DNA of 64,000 bases from Symbiodinium natans. Lineage: Eukaryota; Sar; Dinophyceae; Suessiales; Symbiodiniaceae. Below the pieces are notes generated by a model, which was given only the letters and a program-made list of their open reading frames with translations, did not search any database and had not been told where the DNA came from. Location: contig CAJNDS010002461.1 of the NCBI GenBank assembly GCA_905221605.1, positions 233,208 to 297,207 of the forward strand, given 5' to 3'. Both the position numbers and the translations under genes were made by a program. Positions within the stretch are counted from its first letter, which is position 1. Every line of letters starts with the position of its first letter. Of this stretch, positions 1-10,063 are shown in pieces.

Positions 1-88
1 GATTCCCAATCACTCCGAAGCAAAACAAACCTATACAAGCTGATCCAAAACATGACAAAAACATCACTGATCAGCCACAATCTTCCAC
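1..88. repeat. Left arm of an 88-base inverted repeat flanking the copia element
   Basis: Bases 1-88 are the reverse complement of 9976-10063 without gaps. I count three mismatches (positions 33, 35 and 76), giving 85/88 identity. The match reaches the first base of the window, so the arm may continue to the left. On the minus strand the arm begins TGGAAGATTG directly after a G-rich tract (+ strand complement about 88-94). That is what a 3' LTR start after a polypurine tract looks like. It could equally be the terminal inverted repeat of a larger element. Confidence 0.85.
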
Positions 89-825
89 CCCCCGCATTTT
101 GCTGAGGGTTCATGTCAAAGATCTGAAGTCCAAGCCCAGCTCGGCACTTCAACACTAAGGGGATGCCCTGGCCACATTCCCTTGGTGCGTACTCGCCACC
201 AAACGAAACAAACAACACACCAGTCGATCTCTGACATCAAACTTAAAACTCATGCAAGATCCCACCATCAGGCAGGTTGTCCTGGGTCCACATCACTGGT
301 AACCCAAGAGTTCGTTGTCCAAACACGTGAAAAACGAATTAAACTTGCATCCACCTGCACTGGGGCAGGGTTGTCTTGGAACGAATCCAAGAGTTCGTGG
401 TGACAAACACGTGAAAACGAATTAATGCAAGCTTCAGATGTTTCCCACTCAGCACTCGACCTTGTCGTGGTACTCCTCCTCAGTCTCGCATCTTCCAGGT
501 CACCAAACTCACCAACTAGCATCGGCTAGCTGATCCTTCAGGAAAAAATTGGCTTCATAGTTTCGCTTCTTCCAGCGTACCATCAGCCAAAAACGTCTTC
601 AGAGGTGGCAATCAGACGCCTTGCAGAAGGGGCTATAGAGTCCCTCGTTGAGTTTCATCATCATTTTGCCTCCTCTTTGCAAACTTCTCATGCACTGAAA
701 CAAGGGCTCACACTAACCAGAAAAATCGCGGGCGCTCCATGGCGGCAACGCGGCCATGGCTTCCAAAAAAATGGCTGCGGGTTTCACTCACCCACCCAAC
801 CACTGAGATCACTTAGCATCTCAGT
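89..825 (-). other. 3' untranslated part of the copia element
   Basis: This stretch lies between the polyprotein stop codon and the left inverted arm. No convincing gene is seen. On the minus strand it ends in a short G-run (complement of about 88-94), a possible polypurine tract for plus-strand priming if the arm is an LTR. It contains the two-copy tandem repeat listed separately. Short open frames here have no recognisable content. Confidence 0.5.
271..433. repeat. Two-copy tandem repeat of about 83 bases
   Basis: Two diverged copies (about 271-349 and 364-433) share GGTTGTC, CCAAGAGTTCGT, CAAACACGTGAAAA and CGAATTAA in the same order. Each copy carries a CACGTG palindrome. The repeat sits in the 3' untranslated region of the retroelement. 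Its role is unknown; local duplication is the simplest reading. Confidence 0.7.
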
Positions 826-3800
826 TCATTCTTCATCCTCTTCGCCCTTCTTCTCGCCAGCTCCAGTTGACTCCATCAACTTGGCGCGGCGCTCCTTGGC
901 GGCTTCCTTCATCTCCGCCAACTCAGCCGTCCTCGTTTCCATCATCACATCCTGCGAAGATCGGCTAGGCTCAGCTGGCGTCTCCGCAGGCCTCTCAGTT
1001 GGCTGGTCTCCAACCTTTCTCTTCTTCTCTTCCAACATCAGCTCCAAATCGGCAACACTAAAGCTTGCCTTCACACGCTCAGCAATCTGCGCGATAGCTG
1101 CTGCATCCAACTCAGATGGTACAACTGACACAGGCGAGCGAACCGCTTCGCCTTCCAGCTTTGCTCTCTTAGCAGCTTCTTCCTCGGCAGCTGACAGGTC
1201 GGCGATGCGCTTGCGCTTTCGCTCAGCTTCCTCGAACTCTCGGTCTTGCTGTTCCGCTGCAGCCTTGAGGATCCGCTTCAGGTCCTTTTCCTCCTTCTCG
1301 AGTTTCCCAACATTCTCACCCATGATCCCAAAGGCTTGCTGCCACATGTCGGCAGGCAACGTCAAGTTGAACCTCACCACATAGTCGGTCGGCAAGTGCC
1401 ACTTACACTTGCAGATCCACACAACACCGCTTCGAGTCTCACTCGCAACCACCTTCTTCCAGCTTGCCGCCCTCTGCGTGTCGGTGATCTCCTCTTTCTT
1501 TTTCTCCAGGTCCTCCAAGAATCCTGCAACAGACTCCATCACGGATCTGTAGTGGCTGTAGGCCACAAACGACCACTTGGGGACTGGTCTTTCCCTCAGC
1601 TCCGGCTCGTGAATCCGAAGGGTATCACACGACAACATCGAAATCACTCGCACTCGCTCCACCAGTTCCTTAAACACCAAGGATCCTTCCTTTGCACTTC
1701 TCTTCCAGCGCAACACCCATGGGGGATAATACGAGCTCTCAGCTTCATCCTCCATGACCCTCTCTGCTCCCAAAATGGGTAGCATGCACAACAGATCCAC
1801 CATCCGCAAGACTCCGAGGTCCTGGTGCTCACCCAGAAGCAAAACAGGGACTATCCCTTTTCTCTTCAAGTACCTCACGAAGCTCAACATCGCCAGGCCA
1901 CACGTTCCCGGCGGCACTTCCATGTACAGTCCTCCTTCATTCACTGCCATCTCCCAGATGATGGCCTTGCCACCAATCTGTCCACGGACATCCAAGATTC
2001 CGAAGATCTTCGTGGGTTTCTCCTGTAGCTCACACACCTCCTGGATGGGCTTCACTAGCTTCTCGTATGAGCTCTGATAGCGCAACATATCCTTGTCGGA
2101 TAGCGTGCCTACCACGTCCTTGAGCTCTAGCTCATCCACTGGAGTTCCGCGCCGGCAGATACTCCATGACACATCACCGAACCACTTCGGCGGCTCTGGA
2201 TCCGCCAGCTCCGGAAACACGTCGACCATCCGTTCAATCACCTTCGGCATGGCCTTGGGTTTCGGTGCAGCTTGGCCTGAGCCTCGGCTTTCACCTTTAT
2301 CACCCCTTTTTCCAGCAGCTCGGCGCTCCTTCTCTGCCTCTCGGAGATGGAATGCATGGCTTGCATCCGTGCCAGAGACTGTCACAGTCTGTTTGCACTT
2401 TTCGCACTTGGGCTTGCCACTTTCATCCCAGCTCAACCCGGCAGCATGCTCGGATCTGAACAACCATTTGCAAACCTTACACCAAAAGGGGCTTTTCATC
2501 TCAGCACCCTGCTCACCCTTCCTGCTGTCTTCAGCTGCCATTTTCCTGTCCTTCACCAAAGGTACAGGCTCCAGGCTAGGGCTAGCTTCCGTGGTGCTTG
2601 AACCAAAGCTTTTGCGGTTGGACCATAAATCCATTTCTTGAACCTCAGGGGAAGAGTCTTCACGAAGGGTTTCGGGACTTCTAAGTTGGAAATTTTCAAA
2701 AACTTCGCCACACTTTTTCACACTTTTCAACGATCCAACTTGCTCCACACTGCATCCAGTTGCCTCGGCAAACTGGCATGCCTGAACTCCAACCCTTGGT
2801 CGGATTCCACAGATCCTCCACACCTGCTGCACATCTTCACCAGGGTATATACCCATAGCTTGCTGGTGCTGACAGAATGTCACTTGACTCAAGCACTTTG
2901 TAAGAACGTCAGCGATCATTCCCGCTGTCGGGCACCAAATGACCTTCAAGGTCTGAGCTTCCTGTATCCGCTCCTGAAGATAGCAGACAGCGATGTCTAA
3001 GTGGCGAACTCGCCTACTCAACCCACGGTTTAGCAAAACCGCTCTCGCTGAGGAACTGTCAGTGTGCAATCGGATCGTGACATCTGACTCGGCCAACTGA
3101 CCGATCAAAGTCGCAAGTCCCTCACTCTCCTGTACCGCAGTCAAGATGGCTCTCAACTCGGCTTCACAAGAACTCAGCGATACACACCCTTGAACTCGAG
3201 AGATTCCCTTGATCAGGCATCCTCTATAAAAGATGGCTATGCCCGACACAGATCTTCGTCCTAACGACGCTTGGGGTGCCCAACTGGCATCCGCATACAC
3301 TTCCAGCTGCGCCGGCCCACTGTCCGGTACATTCCCATCAGGGCCAAAGTACTGCCATGCATGGTATTGTCCCTTTAGGAACCTAATCACTTGTCGCAAT
3401 GCTTGCTCAAAGCATGCTGTTGGCTTGGACTGTCCTTGCGAAAGAATGGACATCCACCTACTCAGGTCAGGTCTCGACTGACCCCACCATGCAATCCGGC
3501 CAAGTACTGCTCTGTACCTCGCAGCTGCAGTGTCACTCAACTCAGGATCCGAACCACTTGCTCTGCCCTTCTCGACCGTTTTCACGATGTCCGGAGGAGC
3601 AGTAACCACCTTCAGGTCCTTACAGAACTCTGTCTCGAACAGGGCATCTAAGTATGCCGGGGGCACTCGCATCCTGAGATGACTCCCTTGTCTCTCAATC
3701 TCTCGCCCCAAAAAGGTGATCTTTCCACCAGTGGAAGTGATTCGACCCGTTTCCTTGATCTTCAACTCTCCGTTCAGGGTGTCGGTCACCAACCGAATGG

Positions 3801-6800
3801 CATCTCTAGTGCCACACAGAATCAAATCGTCCACATAGCACAACATGAGGAATCTTTTCCCTCTCACAGTGCCCTCGAAGACGGAAGGTTCCGTTGGGCA
3901 TTGCTTCAACCCAACTTTCTTCACAACTGTCGCCAGCTTCAAGTTCCAAGCTTTGGCGGCAACTCTCAAACCATTCATGGCTTGATCCAGAATCATAAAC
4001 ACCGGGACATAATAGTCCTTGCAGGCGGAAACATCCTTGGGCAATTGGATAATCGCCTTCGATCCTTTCGGAAGGGGGGAATGCAAGAATGCAGTGCTAA
4101 CATCCAAAGTTGCGATATCCATAGCATCTACCGAAGCAATGGCCAAAAGCGTCCGTAACGCTTCTAAAGAAGGAGTCGTAGCACTCAGTCCTAAAGATGA
4201 TGCTGTGCTCCCCTTTGCGATGTCTTGCACCACACACCGAGCTCTCACAGCTTCCTTGCCATTCACCACCTTTGGGCCTATGACCCATCGGGTTGGGATG
4301 ATCTTTATCCCATGCTGACGAGCAAACTTCTGAGCCTCGTCTGCTCCAACCACTCTCCCTGCTTTGTGAGCAGTCATACTCTGCAGCTCAGTTCGCCGGC
4401 CTTCCACTGTTTTATCCACATCTAATGGACATCCATCTATCTCAGACAGAACACTCGTGGGTCTTGCCAGCCAAACTTGGGATCCACACACCTTCATGGA
4501 CTCCGGGAAAGTGCTATTCTTGTTGAGCAGAATCGAATTGGTCACATGTACCAACTTCGGACTCTCGTCACTGCTTACCATTTTAATAGGACCTTGAGGC
4601 ACATCGAGTCTTGGGTCTAAATAAATACGATTGATCAGCCGGGGAACTCGATTGGACTCATCTGGAACTGAGTTCACATCTGAAGTTAAACTCTCTAAAC
4701 GCCGGGGAACTCGACTGGACTCATTTGGAACTGAATCCACATCCATTTGAGGTTTTTCTTCCTCCATTGGGATCGCTTCATCCTCAGCGGGAGTTTCTCC
4801 TTCGAAGTATCCAGGTTCCATTGCCTCATCTGGAATCCCTTGGTAAGGCAAACTTGGATCCTCAAAATCCTCCATGTCAACATCCACAACTTCTGTCGCA
4901 GGTGTTGGGACGCTTTGCCTCTCCTCCAACTTGGGATCTGGTCGACTCTCATAGGTGATCTTCGGGCGTTTCAGGAGTGAAGGCTCACTTCCAGACTCCA
5001 TCACCCCCGCATCCTTTGAGCTTCTCTGGTCCATTTTTGGAGTTTCCTCTGTTGGTTCTTTCGATTCCAACCGTTGTCGTTGAGCTTTCAACCAATCATC
5101 ATACCGTTTTCGGCATTCAGCATTGTGGTTGGCTTTTCCTCTTTTTGGACCACACGCAGGACAGTTCGCTGTGCCACCATGTTCCTTCACCCATGCAGCT
5201 GGAGGTCCAACTTTGCTCATGTCTGTGGTCGGTCCATCAGACACTCGGCCCTCAAAGGCCTTGTCCGCTTCACCTTCAATCCGATCGGGCACACCATCCT
5301 CTTTCTCCTTCAGAATCGGGGGAGCCAATGTATCCGATGGATCATGCTCCTTGAGCAAATGTTGACAATGCTCCAACCCAATCTTCAACGGAACGATGTG
5401 CTTGATGGACTTTGCTCGAAAGTGTTTTGGACAACCATCCACCATGGCACTCACAACATGAGTCAAGCCACCAACTTCAGGGTACACATAGGCTGCTTCC
5501 ACAAACCGGGAGAGCGCCGTGGTTTTCATCGAATCCGGTAGCTCAGCCAGAACTGTAGCACCTATCAACGACGATCCACACTCATGGAGGGATCTCTGTA
5601 GTACCAACTCCTGGGGTGATTTCTTCCCATCAAAGGCAGCTGCATGGTGATTGTGCATTGCAGCACAGTAAATCAGACCAAACTCAAACGCTCGAGGACT
5701 TCTCTTCAAGTCAAAGCCCTGCGCTCGTAGATCCAACCTCACCGTGCTGAACAACTCCTTGAGTGTTCTCACTGCCCTTTCCACACCACCAACCGCTTCA
5801 TGTCCCTGCGGAGGTGCTCTTTGGGTCACAATCCTAATCCCCAGATTGGCTCTCTTGATGAGGGCGCTCACCGCTGTCTCGCTGTCTGTCCTCAACAGTA
5901 CAGCAGACCCTGCAATGTCCAGTCCGAAAGCATTCATCCAATAACGAATCCAGCTGGAGGTATTGTCAGCATTGGTCCCTACCAACAGACATCCAATCAT
6001 TCTGGTTGACATTTCAGTCATGACCAGTACTTTCATGTTGGGAGCCGTCGGCTGGTCTTTCGCAAAAGTACCAGTTACCAGGTTGATGAAGCAGAAATCT
6101 GCTTGCAACGCCACGGGTCGGTCTTGAGCATCCTTGGTCCGACGATGCTGGGTTGTTCCTCTTGTCATCCGACAATGAGGACATTCGGACGAAAAAGGAA
6201 TGTGGCCTCGCATCCGATGCAGCTCCATTTCTTCTTGCTTTTTCTTGGTCATTGACTGCACTGACTGCATCTGATCAACCTCCATCGGTCGTTGGCCATC
6301 ATCCACATCCATGGGTCGAACCTCAGTTCTTCCAAAGGTTACTTTCTTTCGCTTTCCAGCATCACCTTGCAGGTAGATCCAAGGACATCCAGCCCAGGAT
6401 ACTCCATATCCCATGACTCCTTTCTTCTCGTGTCGCAGCGAAATCTCTCTTCGAGTGAACTTCACTTCCCAACCAGTATTCACCATCTGCTCGGTGCTCA
6501 AGATGTTGTGAGCCACATCTGCTACAACTCCAGTCACACACACCGATGTCAAACCAAGATACTGCTTTCCTTCATACATAGGCAGCAAGGCTCGGATGCG
6601 AACTCGCTCGAAGACATTCACCGGGGTATCGTTGGCTGCTGAGTACCTCTCATTAGGTCCCAACGCCTTCCGATCCAAGATCTGGAACTCATCCAAGTAT
6701 CTTTTCGCAATCACAGTCACCGATGCTCCTGAGTCAATCAACCACCATTTGCTTGCATCATCCTTTTCCATGCTTTTGACTTGATTCATCGGAGGTTTCA

Positions 6801-9168
6801 TCAAAGACCGAACTGACTTAGATGGCAACATCTGAGATAAATCGGTAGAGATCCGATGCTCCAACTCGGCAATCCGGACTCTCGTCTCAACTTCCCATGA
6901 CCAATCTATCTCATCAGTACTCCGGGGAATCCACTCTTTTCTCACTTCATCGAGCAATTCTTCCAGAGGTTGCAACACAGATTCCACTCGGGCCTCTGAC
7001 TCAGGTTCATTCCATTCACCTCCAGTTAGCTGGTAGTCACTCGACTCACCCTCTTGGGAGACTTCAGCAACTGTCTTCCCCTTTCCTTTGCCTTTTCCTT
7101 TGGGCTTTCCCTTTTCGGGCTTCTTCTTGGGATCTCCTTTTGCCTTGGCTTTCGCCTTAGCATTGGGGGAATTGGGCTTCTTGCCTGAATCTCCCTCCTT
7201 ATACCAGCAATCGCGGGCATAATGTCCCTTTCCACCACACACATAGCACTCCACATCCTTCTTGTTCTGGCTTGAAGCTCGTTTGCCAGCACCTTTGCTT
7301 GATTCGCGCTTGCCTTTCTGTTCCTTTCCTTTGCCTTTTGGTTTTCCTTCGTTGCCCTTTCCCTCATTGGGATCTCGAAAAGGTTGAAGCTTCGTGCCAG
7401 GGGCTTCTGACCACACCCTTTGTTGCACCTCAAACTTCAGAGCAACTCTTTTCAGATCTTCAAACGATTCACTATCGCCATGCAACAAGCAATGGCTTCT
7501 ACACCGATCTGGCAAACTGCGCAGCAAAACCATAACCGAATCCGCTTCTTGGATCTGCAAACCACCAGCATGCACATCGGGATCAAGACTATTGAGCAGC
7601 TTGGTGTACTTGTTCAACTCATGCTCAATCTTTCGAATGATCTCCGGAATACTGGGTGCTTTCACGGTTTGATTCACCAGCTGCGACCGAAAGAACAGGC
7701 ATTCAGCTCGCGACTTCAGGCAAAACTCCTTCGCCAGCAATCTCAAAGCCACAAAACCAGATTGTTGATAAGTGCTCTCACTTTCAACATATGTCTGCAA
7801 AATCAGAGAACTCTTCTCATGATTTGCAAAAGTCTGTCGCAGGATGTGCATCAGCCTCGTCGACCTCTTCTGTTGCTCCACAGTAAGTCGATCCTGTTTC
7901 AGCCGAGACTCTTCTTGAGTCTTCACCGCATGCATGAGCTCATTGGGAAACACTTCTGAACCCAAACCAACCCAACTGGTCAGCTTCTCCATCCAGGTCA
8001 AGAATCCAAGAGCTTCAGAGATGCGATCCTTCCAAGACGAAAAGTCAATGGTCGGCAAACTGGGCAACCATTTGTCCGATCGAGCAAACACATCCCTTTC
8101 CCTTTCTTGCTCCAGAGGTGGAGGTCTCAGTGGGGGACTTGGGCTCGCCATCCGAAAAAGCTGGGTCCCCTTCGCAGGAGTACCCACTGGCGATGCACCT
8201 TGACATCCCGAAGAAGAACTGGGCATGTTCTCAGGAACACCATCCTGAGGTAAGGGGGGATTCACCTGTTGCTGTTGCTGTGGCTGCTGTTGCTGATGCT
8301 GCTGTATCATCCACTGCTGATGCTGCTGCTGTTGCTGCACCATGGACGAAGTCATCGTTTGCATAAACTGCTGTTGCTGCACAACCAGTTGCTGCATCAT
8401 GCTTTCCAATTCTCGCACTTGTCTCGTCAACCCTTGCACGTCGGGTGATGTTTGTGATGGTGTCACCACAGGTTGAGGAGGTCCAGTGGATAGTCCTGGT
8501 GGTAACGAAGGACTTCCTACCGCTTGCTGAGGCAAACCAGGGGGAAACGAAGGGCCTCCCATTGTCTGTTGGGGTGCTCCAGTAGCTACCCCATGAGGGC
8601 TTCTGGCGGGAGTTCGACCTCTGGGCACTGGGCCATACACAGGTTGGCTTCCTTGTGCCAAACCTTGCACCCACAGTGGGTTGGGATTTCCCAAACCCGG
8701 AAAAGGGTCTACCCTTCGCCTTGTCTCAGCATCCATGATGGGCACAGAGCTTCCACGCTCTCGTCCACCTCTTGGACTCCTCACATGAGCTCCACTGGTA
8801 TGTCGTGGGGATGTATTCAACATAGTTCCTGAACTCAGGCTCCAGCCTGCAGTCTCTCCAACGTCTTCTGGCGAAAACTCTCTCACCAACACCAGATGGT
8901 CCAGGCTCCTGAAGAACCTTAGTTCTACTCTACCAAGCACCGTATTCCTCCAAGATCGGTCACAACCAATCCAGTTCCAGACAAACCACCTTGTCCGGGC
9001 TCCAAAGTGCCTCAACAGCCGCTGAACCAACTGCTTCCAAGCCTGATGAGTCCGGATCCGCCTCCTCACAGGATAGGCTTCTCGGTATTCACTTACACGG
9101 TCCGAGTACAAGAGATTCCGGTCCACTGGCAGTCTGGGCTCCAAACCCAAACTTGCCTTCAGGCACAC
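826..9168 (-). CDS. Copia Gag-Pol polyprotein with a long C-terminal extension (2780 aa)
   Basis: Approximate residue positions: a Q-rich tract at 255-305, a Gag-like helical region at 375-590, and the zinc knuckle CYVCGGKGHYARDC at 641-654. The protease motif is WWLIDSGAS with Asp812. The integrase has an HHCC finger (H984, H989, C996, C999) and D1024, D1095, E1130. A second C-x2-C-x8-H-x3-C finger (1336, 1339, 1348, 1352) lies between integrase and RT. RT has an acidic residue at 1689 and YVDD at 1778-1781. RNase H has D1960, E2002, D2037 and ends near 2095. About 680 further residues follow, with a four-Cys ribbon (2230, 2233, 2255, 2258) and a K/E-rich helix near 2620-2670; I do not recognise this part. 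The first Met opens the longest frame, but Met145 (base 8736, MDAETRRR) begins the more Gag-like sequence and may be the true start. The protein would copy element RNA into DNA and integrate it. Confidence 0.95.
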   Translation of the reverse strand: MCLKASLGLEPRLPVDRNLLYSDRVSEYREAYPVRRRIRTHQAWKQLVQRLLRHFGARTRWFVWNWIGCDRSWRNTVLGRVELRFFRSLDHLVLVREFSPEDVGETAGWSLSSGTMLNTSPRHTSGAHVRSPRGGRERGSSVPIMDAETRRRVDPFPGLGNPNPLWVQGLAQGSQPVYGPVPRGRTPARSPHGVATGAPQQTMGGPSFPPGLPQQAVGSPSLPPGLSTGPPQPVVTPSQTSPDVQGLTRQVRELESMMQQLVVQQQQFMQTMTSSMVQQQQQHQQWMIQQHQQQQPQQQQQVNPPLPQDGVPENMPSSSSGCQGASPVGTPAKGTQLFRMASPSPPLRPPPLEQERERDVFARSDKWLPSLPTIDFSSWKDRISEALGFLTWMEKLTSWVGLGSEVFPNELMHAVKTQEESRLKQDRLTVEQQKRSTRLMHILRQTFANHEKSSLILQTYVESESTYQQSGFVALRLLAKEFCLKSRAECLFFRSQLVNQTVKAPSIPEIIRKIEHELNKYTKLLNSLDPDVHAGGLQIQEADSVMVLLRSLPDRCRSHCLLHGDSESFEDLKRVALKFEVQQRVWSEAPGTKLQPFRDPNEGKGNEGKPKGKGKEQKGKRESSKGAGKRASSQNKKDVECYVCGGKGHYARDCWYKEGDSGKKPNSPNAKAKAKAKGDPKKKPEKGKPKGKGKGKGKTVAEVSQEGESSDYQLTGGEWNEPESEARVESVLQPLEELLDEVRKEWIPRSTDEIDWSWEVETRVRIAELEHRISTDLSQMLPSKSVRSLMKPPMNQVKSMEKDDASKWWLIDSGASVTVIAKRYLDEFQILDRKALGPNERYSAANDTPVNVFERVRIRALLPMYEGKQYLGLTSVCVTGVVADVAHNILSTEQMVNTGWEVKFTRREISLRHEKKGVMGYGVSWAGCPWIYLQGDAGKRKKVTFGRTEVRPMDVDDGQRPMEVDQMQSVQSMTKKKQEEMELHRMRGHIPFSSECPHCRMTRGTTQHRRTKDAQDRPVALQADFCFINLVTGTFAKDQPTAPNMKVLVMTEMSTRMIGCLLVGTNADNTSSWIRYWMNAFGLDIAGSAVLLRTDSETAVSALIKRANLGIRIVTQRAPPQGHEAVGGVERAVRTLKELFSTVRLDLRAQGFDLKRSPRAFEFGLIYCAAMHNHHAAAFDGKKSPQELVLQRSLHECGSSLIGATVLAELPDSMKTTALSRFVEAAYVYPEVGGLTHVVSAMVDGCPKHFRAKSIKHIVPLKIGLEHCQHLLKEHDPSDTLAPPILKEKEDGVPDRIEGEADKAFEGRVSDGPTTDMSKVGPPAAWVKEHGGTANCPACGPKRGKANHNAECRKRYDDWLKAQRQRLESKEPTEETPKMDQRSSKDAGVMESGSEPSLLKRPKITYESRPDPKLEERQSVPTPATEVVDVDMEDFEDPSLPYQGIPDEAMEPGYFEGETPAEDEAIPMEEEKPQMDVDSVPNESSRVPRRLESLTSDVNSVPDESNRVPRLINRIYLDPRLDVPQGPIKMVSSDESPKLVHVTNSILLNKNSTFPESMKVCGSQVWLARPTSVLSEIDGCPLDVDKTVEGRRTELQSMTAHKAGRVVGADEAQKFARQHGIKIIPTRWVIGPKVVNGKEAVRARCVVQDIAKGSTASSLGLSATTPSLEALRTLLAIASVDAMDIATLDVSTAFLHSPLPKGSKAIIQLPKDVSACKDYYVPVFMILDQAMNGLRVAAKAWNLKLATVVKKVGLKQCPTEPSVFEGTVRGKRFLMLCYVDDLILCGTRDAIRLVTDTLNGELKIKETGRITSTGGKITFLGREIERQGSHLRMRVPPAYLDALFETEFCKDLKVVTAPPDIVKTVEKGRASGSDPELSDTAAARYRAVLGRIAWWGQSRPDLSRWMSILSQGQSKPTACFEQALRQVIRFLKGQYHAWQYFGPDGNVPDSGPAQLEVYADASWAPQASLGRRSVSGIAIFYRGCLIKGISRVQGCVSLSSCEAELRAILTAVQESEGLATLIGQLAESDVTIRLHTDSSSARAVLLNRGLSRRVRHLDIAVCYLQERIQEAQTLKVIWCPTAGMIADVLTKCLSQVTFCQHQQAMGIYPGEDVQQVWRICGIRPRVGVQACQFAEATGCSVEQVGSLKSVKKCGEVFENFQLRSPETLREDSSPEVQEMDLWSNRKSFGSSTTEASPSLEPVPLVKDRKMAAEDSRKGEQGAEMKSPFWCKVCKWLFRSEHAAGLSWDESGKPKCEKCKQTVTVSGTDASHAFHLREAEKERRAAGKRGDKGESRGSGQAAPKPKAMPKVIERMVDVFPELADPEPPKWFGDVSWSICRRGTPVDELELKDVVGTLSDKDMLRYQSSYEKLVKPIQEVCELQEKPTKIFGILDVRGQIGGKAIIWEMAVNEGGLYMEVPPGTCGLAMLSFVRYLKRKGIVPVLLLGEHQDLGVLRMVDLLCMLPILGAERVMEDEAESSYYPPWVLRWKRSAKEGSLVFKELVERVRVISMLSCDTLRIHEPELRERPVPKWSFVAYSHYRSVMESVAGFLEDLEKKKEEITDTQRAASWKKVVASETRSGVVWICKCKWHLPTDYVVRFNLTLPADMWQQAFGIMGENVGKLEKEEKDLKRILKAAAEQQDREFEEAERKRKRIADLSAAEEEAAKRAKLEGEAVRSPVSVVPSELDAAAIAQIAERVKASFSVADLELMLEEKKRKVGDQPTERPAETPAEPSRSSQDVMMETRTAELAEMKEAAKERRAKLMESTGAGEKKGEEDEE

Positions 9169-9975
9169 AGAGTCGCTGAAGAGGGCGACTGTTTGGGCCT
9201 CCGCCCTCGCCCTCTTCAGCCAATGTGAAGGACAGACACAGATTTTTCAATTTGAAAAACGTTAAATGCCAAAAAAAACAAAACAAAAAGCTAAACATCA
9301 AACCTTGCCCTAACAAAAAAGACGTCTTGCTTCCAACTTGGGTTTTTTGCCTGACGGCAAAATGGGGGTGCGAAGCACTCTCTGCTTGGCATCAAATCAG
9401 GGGGCCACATGGATTACATGGCCCCATTACCTGCGACGGAGCCAAGTGTCCAGGGTTTATTTTCAGGTTTGAGGGTCGGGTTTTTGGGCTCAAAGGTGCT
9501 CTGTTTGAACCGATAAACAGACGTCAAAGCCAGTCCATTGCTCCTTTGACACATGCAGGCCACACCACACTTGAGATGCAAATTGGAGATGCCCTTTTGC
9601 TGCGAAACTAAGCCAACCTGCTTTGGATCAAAATTTAACATCTTGAAAAGACCTAAGGCTGAACAAAGCTACCAGCAGAAACATGACCTCAAAAAAACTT
9701 GTTGGCTGTGTTTTCACTTTGAGCAAATTGGAGATGCCCTGTTAAGCAAATTATTTTTGAATTTCAAACATGAAAAATATTTGAAACCAGAAAACTGGTT
9801 TTCGAAGTTGCCTTGGTAAAGTAGATTGTTTTAGAAACATTGTTAACAAAATGATCTAAAAACAAAAATGAGCCTTACTAACTTTTCGCAACTAAGCCAC
9901 CGGCTTTGGTTGGATCAAAATTTTAAATTTTGAAAATTTTCAAAAAACATTGAAGAAACGCAGCATCCAAAAAAT
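9169..9975. other. AT-rich leader or flank upstream of the polyprotein
   Basis: No gene is seen. Composition is distinctly more AT-rich than the rest of the window. It holds short internal direct repeats: GCAAATTGGAGATGCCCT at 9578-9595 and 9723-9740, and a block beginning ACTAAGCCA and containing GGATCAAAATTT at 9607-9637 and 9891-9922. On the minus strand this would be the 5' leader of the retroelement. No clear tRNA primer-binding site was recognised. Confidence 0.5.
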
Positions 9976-10063
9976 GTGGAAGATTGTAGCTGATCAGTGA
10001 TGTTTTTGTCATGTTTTGGATCAGCTTGGACAGGTTTGTTTTGCTTCGGAGTGATTGGGAATC
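9976..10063. repeat. Right arm of the 88-base inverted repeat
   Basis: This is the reverse complement of bases 1-88 with three substitutions and no indels. On the plus strand it opens with TGGAAGATTG and reads away from the copia body. The preceding bases (AAAAAATG) differ from the G-run beside the left arm. The match stops at 10063 only because the left copy leaves the window. Confidence 0.85.

Larger units (their letters stand above)
89..9975 (-). mobile_element. Copia-type (Pseudoviridae-like) retroelement enclosed by inverted arms
   Basis: The body contains, on the minus strand, a single polyprotein with Gag zinc knuckle, aspartic protease, integrase, reverse transcriptase and RNase H. 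The integrase-before-RT order is diagnostic of the copia group. The ORF has no stop or frameshift over 8.3 kb, suggesting a young copy. Ordinary LTRs would be direct repeats at both ends. Here the only terminal similarity found is inverted (1-88 against 9976-10063), and no same-orientation copy of the left arm was found to the right. Either the 5' end was rearranged, two LTR-bearing copies lie head to head, or the element really has inverted termini. Target-site duplications cannot be judged because the left end is outside the window. Confidence 0.85.

Noticed and set aside
826-7959. Many plus-strand frames of 60-180 codons opposite the polyprotein
   Set aside because: Shadows of the intact minus-strand copia ORF, without recognisable domains.
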